DNA of 64,000 bases from Brachybacterium ginsengisoli (GCF_002407065.1 NZ_CP023564.1:3658001-3722000); one strand, 5' to 3'; positions 35,043-44,042 are shown, counted from the first letter of the stretch. Notes: generated by a model not told the origin, from the sequence alone. Numbers and translations: made by a program.

Positions 35043-35717
35043 TCAGCCGAGGGAGAGCGGCAGCATCTGTGCGCGCGGGCCGAGGGCGTCGAGCTCCGTC
35101 CGCTGCTGGGCCGACGGCTCCTGGCGGCCGGTCGCGATCCGCAGGGCGTCGGCGTCGGTCCAGGTCGCCGGCAGCCGGAGCCGGATCCGACGTTCGAGCA
35201 TGTCCCGCGTCTCGGCCAGGCCCTCGCCGGGCGGGCCGGGCGGGGCGCCCGCGGGATCGAGGTGGGCGATCAGGTCCAGGTGGTGGAGCGTCCACTCGAG
35301 CACGTAGGCGCCCAGGTAGTCGCGCACCGTGAGGGTCATGCCCTGGGTGGAGACCGGCAGGTCCGGATGGGCGAGCAGGGCGGCGCGGCCGGCGGCGCCG
35401 CCGACGTCCCCGAGGTGGTCCCGCAGCAGCGAGGGCTCCTCGTAGGCGGCCGCGAGGCGCACGGTGAGCGCGTCCAGCGGATCGGTGCCGTCCGGAGCGG
35501 TGGGGCTCGGGGTCCAGTAGCTCAGCGCATCGGCGGTGGGCGCCGTCTCCGCCGGGGTGGCGAGGGTGATGAGCACGTCCTGCGCGTCGATGACGAGGTG
35601 GCCGAGCAGATCCCGCACCAGCCATCCCCGGCAGCCGGAGGGCCGGGCGAGGGCGCGGTCCGGCAGACCGGTCGCCGCGGTGAGCAGCGCGGTCCAGCTG
35701 AGGGAGAAGAGGTCCAC
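35043..35717 (-). CDS. DinB-like / maleylpyruvate-isomerase N-terminal-domain protein
   Basis: A 224-residue protein of the actinobacterial TIGR03083-like group (mycothiol-dependent, metal-binding four-helix bundle). Visible features are an N-terminal helix with RGWLVRDLLGHLV-like composition (CRGWLVRDLLGHL), then TVRDYLGAYVLEWTLHHLDL with the histidines expected to bind metal. The GTG start at 35717 has no ribosome site; TACCGT seven bases before it could be a -10 element of a leaderless mRNA. Function unknown. Confidence 0.72.
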   Translation of the reverse strand: MDLFSLSWTALLTAATGLPDRALARPSGCRGWLVRDLLGHLVIDAQDVLITLATPAETAPTADALSYWTPSPTAPDGTDPLDALTVRLAAAYEEPSLLRDHLGDVGGAAGRAALLAHPDLPVSTQGMTLTVRDYLGAYVLEWTLHHLDLIAHLDPAGAPPGPPGEGLAETRDMLERRIRLRLPATWTDADALRIATGRQEPSAQQRTELDALGPRAQMLPLSLG

Positions 35718-35974
35718 GCAGCGAACGGTAGCAAGCACCGTCGGCGCACGTCGGACCAGGGTCGCGAGGCATCCGGACCCTGGCAACACCCGGCACACCC
35801 CTGCCGTCGGCCCCGTGGTGCAGGACACTTCTGGGCAGTGCGCCGAGGGGGACCGCTCCAGTCCGCGACGGCGCGGTCGTGACCCGTGGCAGCCACACCG
35901 CCCCTCCCCCGCAGCGCCTCTGCCGCAGCAGACCTGTTCATCGGATCTCCTGATCACCCGTCGAAAGGACCCCC

Positions 35975-37063
35975 ATGGCCGTCTCCGAAGGAGCCAACTA
36001 CGCACCGGACTCGATGCCGAAGCCGGTCGTCGAGCCCGGCGAGTTCGTGTTCGCCGCGATGCACCTCGACCACGGCCACATCGGAGGCATGACCCAGGGC
36101 CTCCTGGACGCCGGCGCGACCCTGAAGTGGGTCTACGACCCCCAGCCCGAGCGCGCCGCCGCGTTCAAGGAGCAGTTCCCGCAGGTCACCGTCGCCTCCA
36201 GCGAGGAGGAGGTGCTCGCCGATCCCGAGGTGCACCTCGTCGCCGCGGCGGCGATCCCCGTGGACCGCGCCCCGCTGGGCATCCGCGTGATGGAGGCCGG
36301 CAAGGACTACTTCACCGACAAGACCCCGCTGACCACCCACGAGCAGCTCGCCGAGGCGAAGGCCGCCGTGGAGCGCACCGGCAGGAAGTACGCCGTGTAC
36401 TACTCCGAGCGGATCCACGTCGAGGCCGCGGTGCTCGCCGGCCAGCTCATCGACCGCGGCGCGATCGGGAAGGTGCTGCAGGTCCAGGGCATGGGCCCGC
36501 ACCGCATCGGCGATCCCGCCACCCGCCCCGACTGGTTCTTCGAGCGCGCCCGCTACGGCGGCATCCTCACCGACATCGGCAGCCACAACTTCGAGCAGAT
36601 GCTCGCCTTCACCGGCTCCGACGACGCCGAGCTGCTCTCCTCCTCGATCGGCAACTTCGGCAACCCCGAGCACCCCGAGCTGGACGACTACGGCGACGCC
36701 CACATCGCGCTCTCCTCCGGCGCGACCGGGTTCGTGCGCGTGGACTGGTTCACCCCGAAGGGCCTGGGCACCTGGGGCGACGGCCGCACCTTCATCCTCG
36801 GCACCGAGGGGTACATCGAGCTGCGCAAGTACATCGACGTCACCACCGACAACGGCGGCGGCCAGGTCATCCTCGTCGACGGCGAGGGCGAGCACCGGAT
36901 CAAGGCCTCCGGCCAGGTGGGCCACCCCTTCTTCGGCGAGCTGATCCTCGACGTGCTCAACCGCACCGAGAACGCCATGACCCAGGCGCATGCCTTCAAG
37001 GCCGTGGAGCTGGCGCTGGACGCGCAGAAGCACGCCCGGGAGCTCACCGGCCGCACGGCCTGA
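35975..37063 (+). CDS. Divergent Gfo/Idh/MocA-family oxidoreductase
   Basis: A 362-residue member of the family with the C-terminal GGILTDIGSHNFEQML segment well kept. The N-terminal glycine motif is not canonical (FAAMHLDHGHIGGMTQG) and the usual EKP signature reads DKTPLTT, a variant found in a Gfo/Idh subgroup. Cofactor binding may therefore differ. GAAAGGACC precedes the ATG. It stands alone, convergent with the GH2 gene, and may process the monosaccharide released by it. Confidence 0.85.
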   Translation: MAVSEGANYAPDSMPKPVVEPGEFVFAAMHLDHGHIGGMTQGLLDAGATLKWVYDPQPERAAAFKEQFPQVTVASSEEEVLADPEVHLVAAAAIPVDRAPLGIRVMEAGKDYFTDKTPLTTHEQLAEAKAAVERTGRKYAVYYSERIHVEAAVLAGQLIDRGAIGKVLQVQGMGPHRIGDPATRPDWFFERARYGGILTDIGSHNFEQMLAFTGSDDAELLSSSIGNFGNPEHPELDDYGDAHIALSSGATGFVRVDWFTPKGLGTWGDGRTFILGTEGYIELRKYIDVTTDNGGGQVILVDGEGEHRIKASGQVGHPFFGELILDVLNRTENAMTQAHAFKAVELALDAQKHARELTGRTA

Positions 37064-37078
37064 GCCCGCACGGGCTCA
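37061..37078. terminator. Bidirectional hairpin starting at the stop codon
   Basis: TGAGCCC-GCAC-GGGCTCA is a perfect 7-bp stem with a four-base loop whose first bases are the oxidoreductase stop codon. It lies 13 bases from the end of the convergent GH2 gene and probably serves both. Confidence 0.6.
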
Positions 37079-37090
37079 GAACCGACAGGC

Positions 37091-39802
37091 TCAGCGCTCC
37101 CCAGCCCCCGTCCCCGCGGTCCTGCCGCCGGGGCGGGGGCTCCGTGCGAGCTGGACGAGCACCTCGTCGCCCTGCAGGCCCTCGGCGCTCGCGCTCACGC
37201 GGAGCGTGCCGTCGGCCCCGCGCTCGGCGGCGACGACGGCGAGCGCCCTGCCGCTGAACGCCCGACGCTCCGGCGAGGGGAACGCGGTCATGTCGGTGGG
37301 GTCGCCGTTGTCGGTGGCGAGGATCCGGCCCGGGCCCTCGACGGCGAAGCGCAGCAGGTCGGTGGCAGTGGGCACCTCGACCCCGTCGGCGTCGAGCACA
37401 CGGGCGGAGACGTGGACGAGGTCGCGCCCGTCGGCCGTGATCGCGCTGCGGTCGGCGGTGAGCTCGAGGTGGGCGGGGGCACCGGCGGTGCGGACCACGT
37501 CCTCGGCCCACGGCGCACCGTCCCGATAGACCTGCACCCGCACCTCGCCCGGCGTGTAGACGGTCTCGTCCCAGCGCAGGCGGAACTGCCCGGGCTGCTT
37601 CCGGCGGCGGCCCTGGGAGACGCCGTCCACGAACAGCTCGGCCTCGTCGCCCGAGGTGAACACGTGCACGGGCGTCACCTCGCCCTCCCGGCCCGGCCAG
37701 GTCCAGTGCGGCAGCAGGTGCGCGGTGGGCACCTCCGGCCGCCACTGCGAGCGGTACAGCCAGAAACGATCCTTGGGGAAGCCGGCGAGGTCCACGATGC
37801 CGGTGTACGAGCTGCGGGCCGAGTAGTACGGGGTGGGCTCGCCCAGGTAGTCGAAGCCGGTCCAGACGAACTCCCCGGCCACGTAGGGGTGGCTCTCGAG
37901 GGAGGCGAAGACCTTCTCCGCCGTGGACCCGAAGTCCACGGCGTGGAGCTCGTAGGCGCTGACGGTGCAGCTCGCGTCGTCGGCTCCGCGGCCGTCCCGG
38001 GCCGGGCCGCTCTGCTCCTCCGCCACGGGGAAGAGGTAGGTGCCGCGGGTGGACAGCGCCGAGGCGGTCTCAGTGCCGAGCATCGGCGTGCGGGGGAACG
38101 CCTCCCGGAAGAGCGGGTACTGGGGTGGGGTGCGGATCCGGTCGGTGCCCTCGAAGATCGGCTCCTGCCGGATCCCCTCGCCCTGGTAGTTGATGCCGAT
38201 GACGTCCACCTCGGCCGGCAGCGGCATGTGCGGCTTGGCGTAGTTCATCGCGGTCGTGGTCAGGCGGCTCGGGTCCTCCTGATGCGCGATCTCCACCAGG
38301 CGCCGGGCGACCAGCGCGCCCTCCTCCTCCGTGTACTGCTCGCCGACCTCGTTGCCGATCCCCCACAGGATCACCGAGGGGTGGTGGCGGTCGCGGCGGA
38401 TCATCGCCCGCAGGTCCGCCTCGTGCCAGTCCTCGAAGATCAGATGGAAGTCGAGGTCGGTCTTGCGGGCGTACCAGGAGTCGAACACCTCGTCGAGCAC
38501 CAGGATCCCCATCCGGTCGGTGAGGTCCAGCAGCTCGGGAGCGGGCGGGTTGTGCGCCGTGCGCAGCGCGTTCGCGCCCATCTCCTGCAGGATCTCGAGC
38601 TGCCGCTCGGCCGCGCGCTCGTGGAAGGCCGCACCCAGGGACCCGAGGTCGTGGTGGTTGTTCACGCCCTGGATCCGGATCCGCTCGCCGTTGACGAGCA
38701 GTCCCTCGTCGGCGTCGAACTCGATCCGGCGCACGCCGAAGGGGGTGCGGACCTGGTCCACCACCTCGCCGCCCTGCCGCACCGTGGTGACGGCGAGGTG
38801 GCGGTGGGGCCGCTGGGTGGGCGGCGGTCCCCACAGCGCAGGCCGCTGGATGCTGGCCGATCCGGAGAGGGTGGCCTCGGCGCCGGGGCCGACGTCGGCG
38901 GTGCCCGGTCCCGTGGTCGCGACGAGGGTGCCCGCCGGCGATCCGGTGCCGGGCATGCCGCTCCCGTCGGGGATCGTGTGGATCTCGGTCTCGACCTGCA
39001 CGGCGACCGGCTGCGAGCCGGCGTTCACGAGCCTCACCTCGACGTCGACGTCGGCGGAGTCCTCGCTGACCTCGTGGGTGGTGATCGTCGTGCCCCAGTG
39101 GCCGACGGCGACCGGGGCGGTGCGCACCAGGTGGACGTCGCGGAAGAGCCCTCCGCCGGGGTACCAGCGGGCCGAGCGCGGCGGGTTGTCCAGCCGGATC
39201 GCCAGCAGGTTCCGCTCGCCCGGCCGCACGTGGGGCGTGAGGTCCAGGCGCCAGCTGGTGTAGCCGTAGGGCCAGCCGCCCACCAGGGTGCCGTTGAGCC
39301 ACACCGAGGCGTAGGACATCGCCCCGTCGATCTCCAGGTGGATCGATCGGCCCGTGTCCTCGGCGAGGATCTCCAGGTCACGGCGGTACCAGCCCACTCC
39401 CCAGCTCTCCAGGCGCCCCATGCCGCCGTGCGGGCCCTCCACCAGGAAGGGGCCGGCGATCGCCCAGTCATGGGGCACGGTGACCTGCTGCCAGTCGGCG
39501 TCGTCGGTGCCGGGGTCGGCAGCTCGGGGCCGGACGGGCGGTGCACCCTCCGGCCGCTCGGCGCGGGCCGACGGGTCATGGACGAAGGGGGACGCGGTGG
39601 GCAGGATCCACGGCCGCAGACCGGTGTCCGCCGCGTCGTGGCGCACCTGCTCGGGGCGGGCGTCGGCGTCCTTGCCGTCCTCGGCGGCGCCGAGCTCCGG
39701 CCAGGGGATGTAGTCCAGGGCGTGATCCACCTGGTCGGGGGCGATCCGCTGGAAGCGCCACCCGCTCTCGAGGCGCTGTCTGCTGCGGGGCGGGGGCGTC
39801 AT
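37091..39802 (-). CDS. GH2 beta-galactosidase-family glycosidase
   Basis: A 903-residue GH2 enzyme without signal peptide. Domain order is the jelly-roll sugar-binding domain (GGMGRLESWGVGWYRR, about 130-290), an Ig-like domain, the catalytic barrel with LRTAHNPP, acid/base Glu in WGIGNEVGEQY and nucleophile Glu in GTETAS, then a further Ig-like/DUF4982-type tail after GEFVWTGFDYLGEP. The tail ends with a highly basic, Arg/Gly-rich segment. Galactosidase is the default reading; glucuronidase or mannosidase specificities also exist in GH2. GGAGAG precedes the ATG. Confidence 0.9.
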   Translation of the reverse strand: MTPPPRSRQRLESGWRFQRIAPDQVDHALDYIPWPELGAAEDGKDADARPEQVRHDAADTGLRPWILPTASPFVHDPSARAERPEGAPPVRPRAADPGTDDADWQQVTVPHDWAIAGPFLVEGPHGGMGRLESWGVGWYRRDLEILAEDTGRSIHLEIDGAMSYASVWLNGTLVGGWPYGYTSWRLDLTPHVRPGERNLLAIRLDNPPRSARWYPGGGLFRDVHLVRTAPVAVGHWGTTITTHEVSEDSADVDVEVRLVNAGSQPVAVQVETEIHTIPDGSGMPGTGSPAGTLVATTGPGTADVGPGAEATLSGSASIQRPALWGPPPTQRPHRHLAVTTVRQGGEVVDQVRTPFGVRRIEFDADEGLLVNGERIRIQGVNNHHDLGSLGAAFHERAAERQLEILQEMGANALRTAHNPPAPELLDLTDRMGILVLDEVFDSWYARKTDLDFHLIFEDWHEADLRAMIRRDRHHPSVILWGIGNEVGEQYTEEEGALVARRLVEIAHQEDPSRLTTTAMNYAKPHMPLPAEVDVIGINYQGEGIRQEPIFEGTDRIRTPPQYPLFREAFPRTPMLGTETASALSTRGTYLFPVAEEQSGPARDGRGADDASCTVSAYELHAVDFGSTAEKVFASLESHPYVAGEFVWTGFDYLGEPTPYYSARSSYTGIVDLAGFPKDRFWLYRSQWRPEVPTAHLLPHWTWPGREGEVTPVHVFTSGDEAELFVDGVSQGRRRKQPGQFRLRWDETVYTPGEVRVQVYRDGAPWAEDVVRTAGAPAHLELTADRSAITADGRDLVHVSARVLDADGVEVPTATDLLRFAVEGPGRILATDNGDPTDMTAFPSPERRAFSGRALAVVAAERGADGTLRVSASAEGLQGDEVLVQLARSPRPGGRTAGTGAGER

Positions 39803-39946
39803 GTGATCTCTCCGGCGAGTCGAGGACGTCGGTGCCGCCCGCGATCGGACGATCGATCTCGAAGTCTATCGGGAAGGGTTCTCGACACACGGTCGGTCCG
39901 GGTGGTGATCAGGACCCCGGCGTCCCCGCCCCGGCGCGCACGCCCG

Positions 39947-40609
39947 TCAGCGGTCGAGGGAGAGTCGTGACCTCGCCTCGACACCTCGGATGTGCTCCTC
40001 CACGGCGTGACGCGCACGCGCCGGGTCGCCGGTGGCGAGAGCACGGCGCACCGCGTCGTGCTCGGCGAGGGACACCTCGACGTCATCGACCCCCTCGGGC
40101 CCGAACAGACGGAAGCGCTGCACGTGGACGGGCAGCGAGTCCAGCGCGGAGCGGAGGAACCTGTTCTCGCACGCCTCACCGATGAGCGTGTGGAACTCGG
40201 CGCTCAGCTCCAGGTACTCGCGATAGTCCTCATAGGTCGGCCCGACGCTCACGCGTCGGGAGCGGTCGAGGTTCTCCCGTAGGGCGTCGTCGAGCCCCTC
40301 CGCGCCTGCGGCCTGGGCGGCGATCTCCGATTCGAGGAGCAGACGCGCGTGCATGAGGTCGACGACCTCCTCGCCGGAGAGGAGGGGCGCGACCGTGTAG
40401 CCGCGCATCGGCGAACGGAGAACGAGGTGGGATCCGGCAAGTCGCCCGAGGGATTCTCTGATCGGGGTCTGGCTCACCCCGAGCCGTGCCGCCAGGGCCT
40501 GGACGCGAAGCGGTGCCCCGGGGGCGAGGGAACCGTCCATGATCATCTCCAGGAGCCGATCGTGGACCGCATCGGTCAGCGGAACCCGCACCACCGTCTC
40601 ATCCGTCAT
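39947..40609 (-). CDS. GntR-family regulator, FCD domain
   Basis: A 220-residue regulator with an N-terminal winged helix (LRVQALAARLGVSQTPIRESLGRL) and an all-helical FCD effector domain (LMHARLLLESEIAAQAA, then EFHTLIGEACENRFL), the type that binds sugar acids and other carboxylates through a metal. The ATG at 40609 has GAGGCAGGCC upstream. It is divergent from the dehydrogenase-GntP pair and likely controls them. The reading frame continues upstream into a decayed dehydrogenase remnant, which is not part of this protein. Confidence 0.9.
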   Translation of the reverse strand: MTDETVVRVPLTDAVHDRLLEMIMDGSLAPGAPLRVQALAARLGVSQTPIRESLGRLAGSHLVLRSPMRGYTVAPLLSGEEVVDLMHARLLLESEIAAQAAGAEGLDDALRENLDRSRRVSVGPTYEDYREYLELSAEFHTLIGEACENRFLRSALDSLPVHVQRFRLFGPEGVDDVEVSLAEHDAVRRALATGDPARARHAVEEHIRGVEARSRLSLDR

Positions 40610-40666
40610 GGCCTGCCTCGCCTCCCGATCCCGTTGGTCGCCTGCGCTTCCGCCCGAGCTGCCGTC

Positions 40667-40822
40667 ACCCGCGAGCAGCTTCTCCGTCGTCAGGGAGAGT
40701 ACTGCGCTGGACGCGAGCCCGCCCTCGAGCACCTGGACGAGCCGTGTCGGGTCCACCCCCGCCCGTTCGGCCAGGGCGATGGCCTCGCCGATGGCGCTCA
40801 GCGTGCCGGGCGTGCTGTTCGC
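40667..40822 (-). pseudogene. Remnant of a hydroxyisobutyrate/tartronate-semialdehyde-reductase-type dehydrogenase
   Basis: About 52 residues in frame with the GntR gene but upstream of its start read like the C-terminal helical domain of GarR/HIBADH enzymes: GEAIALAERAGVDPTRL then VLEGGLASSAVL. The rest of such an enzyme (Rossmann domain, catalytic lysine) is absent. It occupies much of the 310-base divergent spacer. Interpreted as a gene fragment left by deletion, consistent with a sugar-acid locus; chance resemblance is not excluded. Confidence 0.5.
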
Positions 40823-40862
40823 CCCTCCGCGTCGCGCGGTGCAGGACGACCATCGATCCCGA

Positions 40863-40877
40863 TTGTATATTGTGTAG
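40863..40877. promoter_or_regulatory. AT-rich promoter and possible GntR site
   Basis: The stretch TTGTATATTGTGTAG is the only AT-rich island between GntR and the dehydrogenase gene. TATATT may be a -10 element and the TTGT repeats resemble half-sites of FCD-type GntR operators. No perfect inverted repeat is present and no good -35 is seen. Confidence 0.4.
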
Positions 40878-40919
40878 CATCTGGGATCACATGACGTCCC
40901 ACTGCAAGGAGGCAGTCGC

Positions 40920-41708
40920 ATGGCGCTGACGCCCTATCCGGCATCCGAATTCCCCACCACCCCGACCGCGATCGTCACCGGGGCCGCGTCACCGCGCGGC
41001 ATCGGTCGCGCGACCGCTCATCGACTCGCCGAGGACGGCTGGGCCGTCGCGGTGGTCGATCTCGACCAGGCGGCCAGCGAGGGCGTCGCGGCGGAGGTCG
41101 CCGAGCGGCACGGCGTCCCCGCCCTCGGCCTCGGGGTCGACATCAGCGACGAGAGCGCGGTGGGGGACGCCGTCTCCCGCATCGAGGCCGAGCTCCCGCA
41201 GATCGTCGGGCTCGTCAACAATGCCGGGGTCTCGTCGCCCGTCCCGTTCCTCGAGGTCACGTCGGAGGAGTGGAAGCGTGTCATCGACGTCAACGTCAAC
41301 GGCACCTTCCACGTGACGCGCGCTGTCGCTCCGATCATGGTGAAGCACTCCCTCGGCCGCATCGTGAACATCGCGAGCGCCTCTGCTCAGCGGGGCGGCG
41401 GGGTGTACGGGCGTGCGGCGTACTCCGGCTCCAAGGCCGCGCTCATGGGGATCGCCAAGACCCTCGCGCGGGAGCTCGGGCCCTACGGGATCACGGCCAA
41501 CACCGTCTCGCCGGGGTCGATCGACACCGACATCATGGGCGGCCGCCTGACCGATGAGCGCAAGGAGTTCCTCCTCAAGGAGCTCCCCGTGGGCCGCGTC
41601 GGCACCGTCGACGACGTCGCCGGCGTCATCAACTTCCTCCTCGGCCGGGAGGGCGGCTACCTCACGGGCGTCACCTACGACGTCAACGGCGGCTCGCACA
41701 TCGCCTGA
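40920..41708 (+). CDS. Short-chain dehydrogenase/reductase
   Basis: A 262-residue classical SDR. It has VTGAASPRGIGRAT for nucleotide binding, LVNNAGV, the catalytic Ser-Tyr-Lys set (NIASASAQ, then YSGSK) and the C-terminal GGYLTGVTYDVNGG. Asp in VVDLDQ after the second strand favours NAD(H). AAGGAGGCA precedes the ATG. Followed after 59 bases by a gluconate-type permease and divergent from a GntR gene, so it probably oxidises or reduces a sugar acid such as gluconate. Confidence 0.9.
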   Translation: MALTPYPASEFPTTPTAIVTGAASPRGIGRATAHRLAEDGWAVAVVDLDQAASEGVAAEVAERHGVPALGLGVDISDESAVGDAVSRIEAELPQIVGLVNNAGVSSPVPFLEVTSEEWKRVIDVNVNGTFHVTRAVAPIMVKHSLGRIVNIASASAQRGGGVYGRAAYSGSKAALMGIAKTLARELGPYGITANTVSPGSIDTDIMGGRLTDERKEFLLKELPVGRVGTVDDVAGVINFLLGREGGYLTGVTYDVNGGSHIA

Positions 41709-41767
41709 CCGACCCCGGACCCCACCTGGGCGGTCGCTGCTGATCTGCCCGACAGAAAGGAACCACG

Positions 41768-43177
41768 ATGGAGTGGATGGAAGAGACCGGCTGGGAGAGC
41801 TGGCTCGGCACGGGCGGCCTCATCGGCGTCGCGGTCGTCGCCGTCCTCCTTCTGCTGCTGCTGGTGATGCGCTTCAAGGTGCATGCCTTCCTGGCGCTCA
41901 TCATCGTCAGCCTCCTCACCGCGCTCGCAGCCGGCATCCCCGTCGGCAACGTCGTGGACACGCTCGTCGCCGGCTTCGGGAGCACCCTCGGGAACGTCGC
42001 GCTCCTGGTGGCGATCGGAGCGATGCTCGGCGCGCTCGTGGAGACGTCAGGGGGCGCTCGTGCCCTCGCCGAGAAGATGATCGGCATCTTCGGCGAGCGG
42101 CGTGCCCCCTTCGCCCTCGGCATCGCCTCGCTGTTCATCGGCTTCCCCATCTTCATGGATGCGGGATTCGTGCTGATGATCCCGATCGTCTACGCCGTCG
42201 CCCGGCGACTCGGGATGAACCTGCTCGCCATCGGACTCCCGGTGGCGGCCGCCCTGTCCACGATGCACGTGTTCCTGCCGCCGCATCCCGGACCCGTCGC
42301 GGCGACGGAGTTCGTCGAGGCGAATCTCGGGTACGTGCTGCTGCTCGGCCTCCTCGTCGTGTTCCCGGTCTGGTTCCTCTCCGGCCACCTGTGGGGGAAG
42401 GTCGTCGCCCGCCGCTTCGTCGTGGATGTGCCGGATGCGGTCTTCGGCACGATGACCGGCGAGGAGGAGGAGATCGAGAATCCCCCTGGGGCGGGGACCG
42501 TGGTGTTCCTGCTGCTCCTCCCGCTCTTCCTGATCCTCCTCAACACGGGCCTGGACGGCCTCGGCAGCGCCGGCGTGGTGGATGCCGGGGCGAGCTGGGT
42601 CGAGGCCCTGCGGATGCTCGGCCAGACCCCGGTCGCGCTGCTGATCGCCGTCATCGCCACGACGGTCCTGCTCGGGTTCCGCCGCGGCAGGAGCGGGACG
42701 GCGATCGAGCGGACGCTCGAGAACGCCCTCGGCCCGGTCTGCTCGGTCATCCTCATCACCGGCGCAGGAGGAATGTTCGGCGGCGTGCTGCGGGCCACCG
42801 GGATCGGTGACGCGATCGCCGACTCCCTCGCAGCGGTCGGCATTCCGCTGATCCTGGCGGCCTACCTCATCGCCGCGGCGATCCGCATCGCCCAGGGGTC
42901 GGCGACCGTCGCGCTCACCACCGCCGCCGCGCTGGTCGCTCCGGGTGTGCTCGCGAGCGATCTGAACGAGCTGCAGGTGGCTTGCGTCGTGCTCGCCCTG
43001 GCCGCAGGCTCCGTGCTGGCCGGGCACGTCAACGACTCGGGGTTCTGGCTCGTCTCCAGGCTCCTCCGCATCGATGTGAAGACCACCCTCCGCACCTGGA
43101 CGGTGCAGCAGACCATCGAGTCCGTCGCCGGATTCGCGCTGGTCCTGGTCATCTACGGGGTCGTCTCCCTCGTCTGA
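41768..43177 (+). CDS. GntP-family sugar-acid:proton symporter
   Basis: A 469-residue membrane protein with twelve or more hydrophobic segments and GntP landmarks: FIGFPIFMDAGFVLMIPI and STMHVFLPPHPGPVAA, and near the end LAAGSVLAGHVNDSGFWL. It imports gluconate or a related acid with protons. GAAAGGAACC precedes the ATG; a second ATG three codons on is possible. Second gene of the SDR-GntP pair. Confidence 0.93.
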   Translation: MEWMEETGWESWLGTGGLIGVAVVAVLLLLLLVMRFKVHAFLALIIVSLLTALAAGIPVGNVVDTLVAGFGSTLGNVALLVAIGAMLGALVETSGGARALAEKMIGIFGERRAPFALGIASLFIGFPIFMDAGFVLMIPIVYAVARRLGMNLLAIGLPVAAALSTMHVFLPPHPGPVAATEFVEANLGYVLLLGLLVVFPVWFLSGHLWGKVVARRFVVDVPDAVFGTMTGEEEEIENPPGAGTVVFLLLLPLFLILLNTGLDGLGSAGVVDAGASWVEALRMLGQTPVALLIAVIATTVLLGFRRGRSGTAIERTLENALGPVCSVILITGAGGMFGGVLRATGIGDAIADSLAAVGIPLILAAYLIAAAIRIAQGSATVALTTAAALVAPGVLASDLNELQVACVVLALAAGSVLAGHVNDSGFWLVSRLLRIDVKTTLRTWTVQQTIESVAGFALVLVIYGVVSLV

Positions 43178-43220
43178 CCTGCTGCACACAGGAAGAGGCG
43201 TCCCCGCGAGATGCACGGAG
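43178..43220. other. Start of 382-base gap between GntP and unknown gene
   Basis: The gap 43178-43559 contains the IclR remnant described next and, after 43457, about 100 bases leading to the unknown gene with no clear promoter motif. Confidence 0.4.
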
Positions 43221-43457
43221 GCGCACCTGCTGCTGCGCGCGCTGATGCATCGGGGCTTCGCCGAAAAGGCCGCCTCGGACCAGACCTGCCGTCTGGGGTC
43301 GCGATCCCGCAGTAGTCCCAGGAGCTGGTGCACCTGGGCACGCTGGACGGGCCGCACATGCTCCACCTGGGCACGGTCGAGCCCGAGCGCCCTGCGGGGT
43401 TCGTCGTCGCGCCATCGGGAACGGCGTCACATCGTGTTGGCGGTGCCGTCTGCTGAC
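43221..43457 (+). pseudogene. Decayed IclR-family regulator fragment
   Basis: In one frame AHLLLRALMHRGFAEK...DQTCRLG matches the end of the IclR helix-turn-helix domain, very like LLRALMHRGFAEQ...DQLYRLS of the intact IclR at 56967. About 30 residues of the linker are then missing. In another frame, directly after an in-frame TAG (43313-43315), QELVHLGTLDG...VEPER matches QELVHLGQMDG...VEPQR of the same protein. The sequence ends at a stop at 43457. Frameshift, deletion and missing N- and C-termini show it is dead. Confidence 0.75.
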
Positions 43458-43559
43458 GTCCACTCCGTCGACACCTCTCGTCGACCCTCCCCTGCGTACG
43501 TTGGTCGCAGGCCGCGTGAGCACACGGCTCCGCGCACCTGAGACGACGAGGGGTACATC

Positions 43560-44042
43560 ATGGGGTTCTGGGGCGATCTCCCCACCTGGCTGACGACGCT
43601 CGCGATAGTGGTCGCGGCATCGCAGTTCCTTCTGGAGCGCGGCAGGCGGAAGGAGGAGCAGGAGCGAGACACGCGGGAGCAGGCACGCCAGCTCACCGTC
43701 TGGACAGTCACCGATCCCGACCCGACATCGCGCTCCTACGGGGTGATCCTGTCGAATACCTCGGGATCGACCTTTCATGACGTCGACATCCAGGTGCGGC
43801 TCCACGGGAAAGAGGCCTCCCCGCTGACCTTGAAGATCCTCCCACCAGGGGTCTTCTACGTCGAGCACGCACCCCAGGAGAGCTATTCCTGGCGATTCCC
43901 TGTCGACCCGCTTCACTGCGACCATCACGAGCTACGCCCCTACATGAAGAGCGACAAGTACCAGGTCGTCGGCCTCTCCTTCACCGACAACGCCGACGTG
44001 CGCTGGCACTCGGACGACCGGGCCCGACTGGAGCGTGCCTGA
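43560..44042 (+). CDS. Unrecognised membrane-anchored protein
   Basis: A 160-residue protein I do not recognise. One hydrophobic segment near the N-terminus (TWLTTLAIVVAASQFLL) is followed by a highly charged, possibly coiled stretch (RGRRKEEQERDTREQ) and a beta-rich domain of about 110 residues (VILSNTSGSTFHDVDIQVRL) that could be Ig-like. GAGGGG lies nine bases upstream of the ATG. Its GC content looks lower than its neighbours', and it stands alone between an IclR remnant and mgtE, so it may be a recent arrival. No function proposed. Confidence 0.6.
   Translation: MGFWGDLPTWLTTLAIVVAASQFLLERGRRKEEQERDTREQARQLTVWTVTDPDPTSRSYGVILSNTSGSTFHDVDIQVRLHGKEASPLTLKILPPGVFYVEHAPQESYSWRFPVDPLHCDHHELRPYMKSDKYQVVGLSFTDNADVRWHSDDRARLERA

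Noticed and set aside
40610..40921. A 324-residue GntR protein starting at 40921
   Set aside because: The extra N-terminal part resembles a different enzyme family, and a proper start with ribosome site precedes the helix-turn-helix at 40609.
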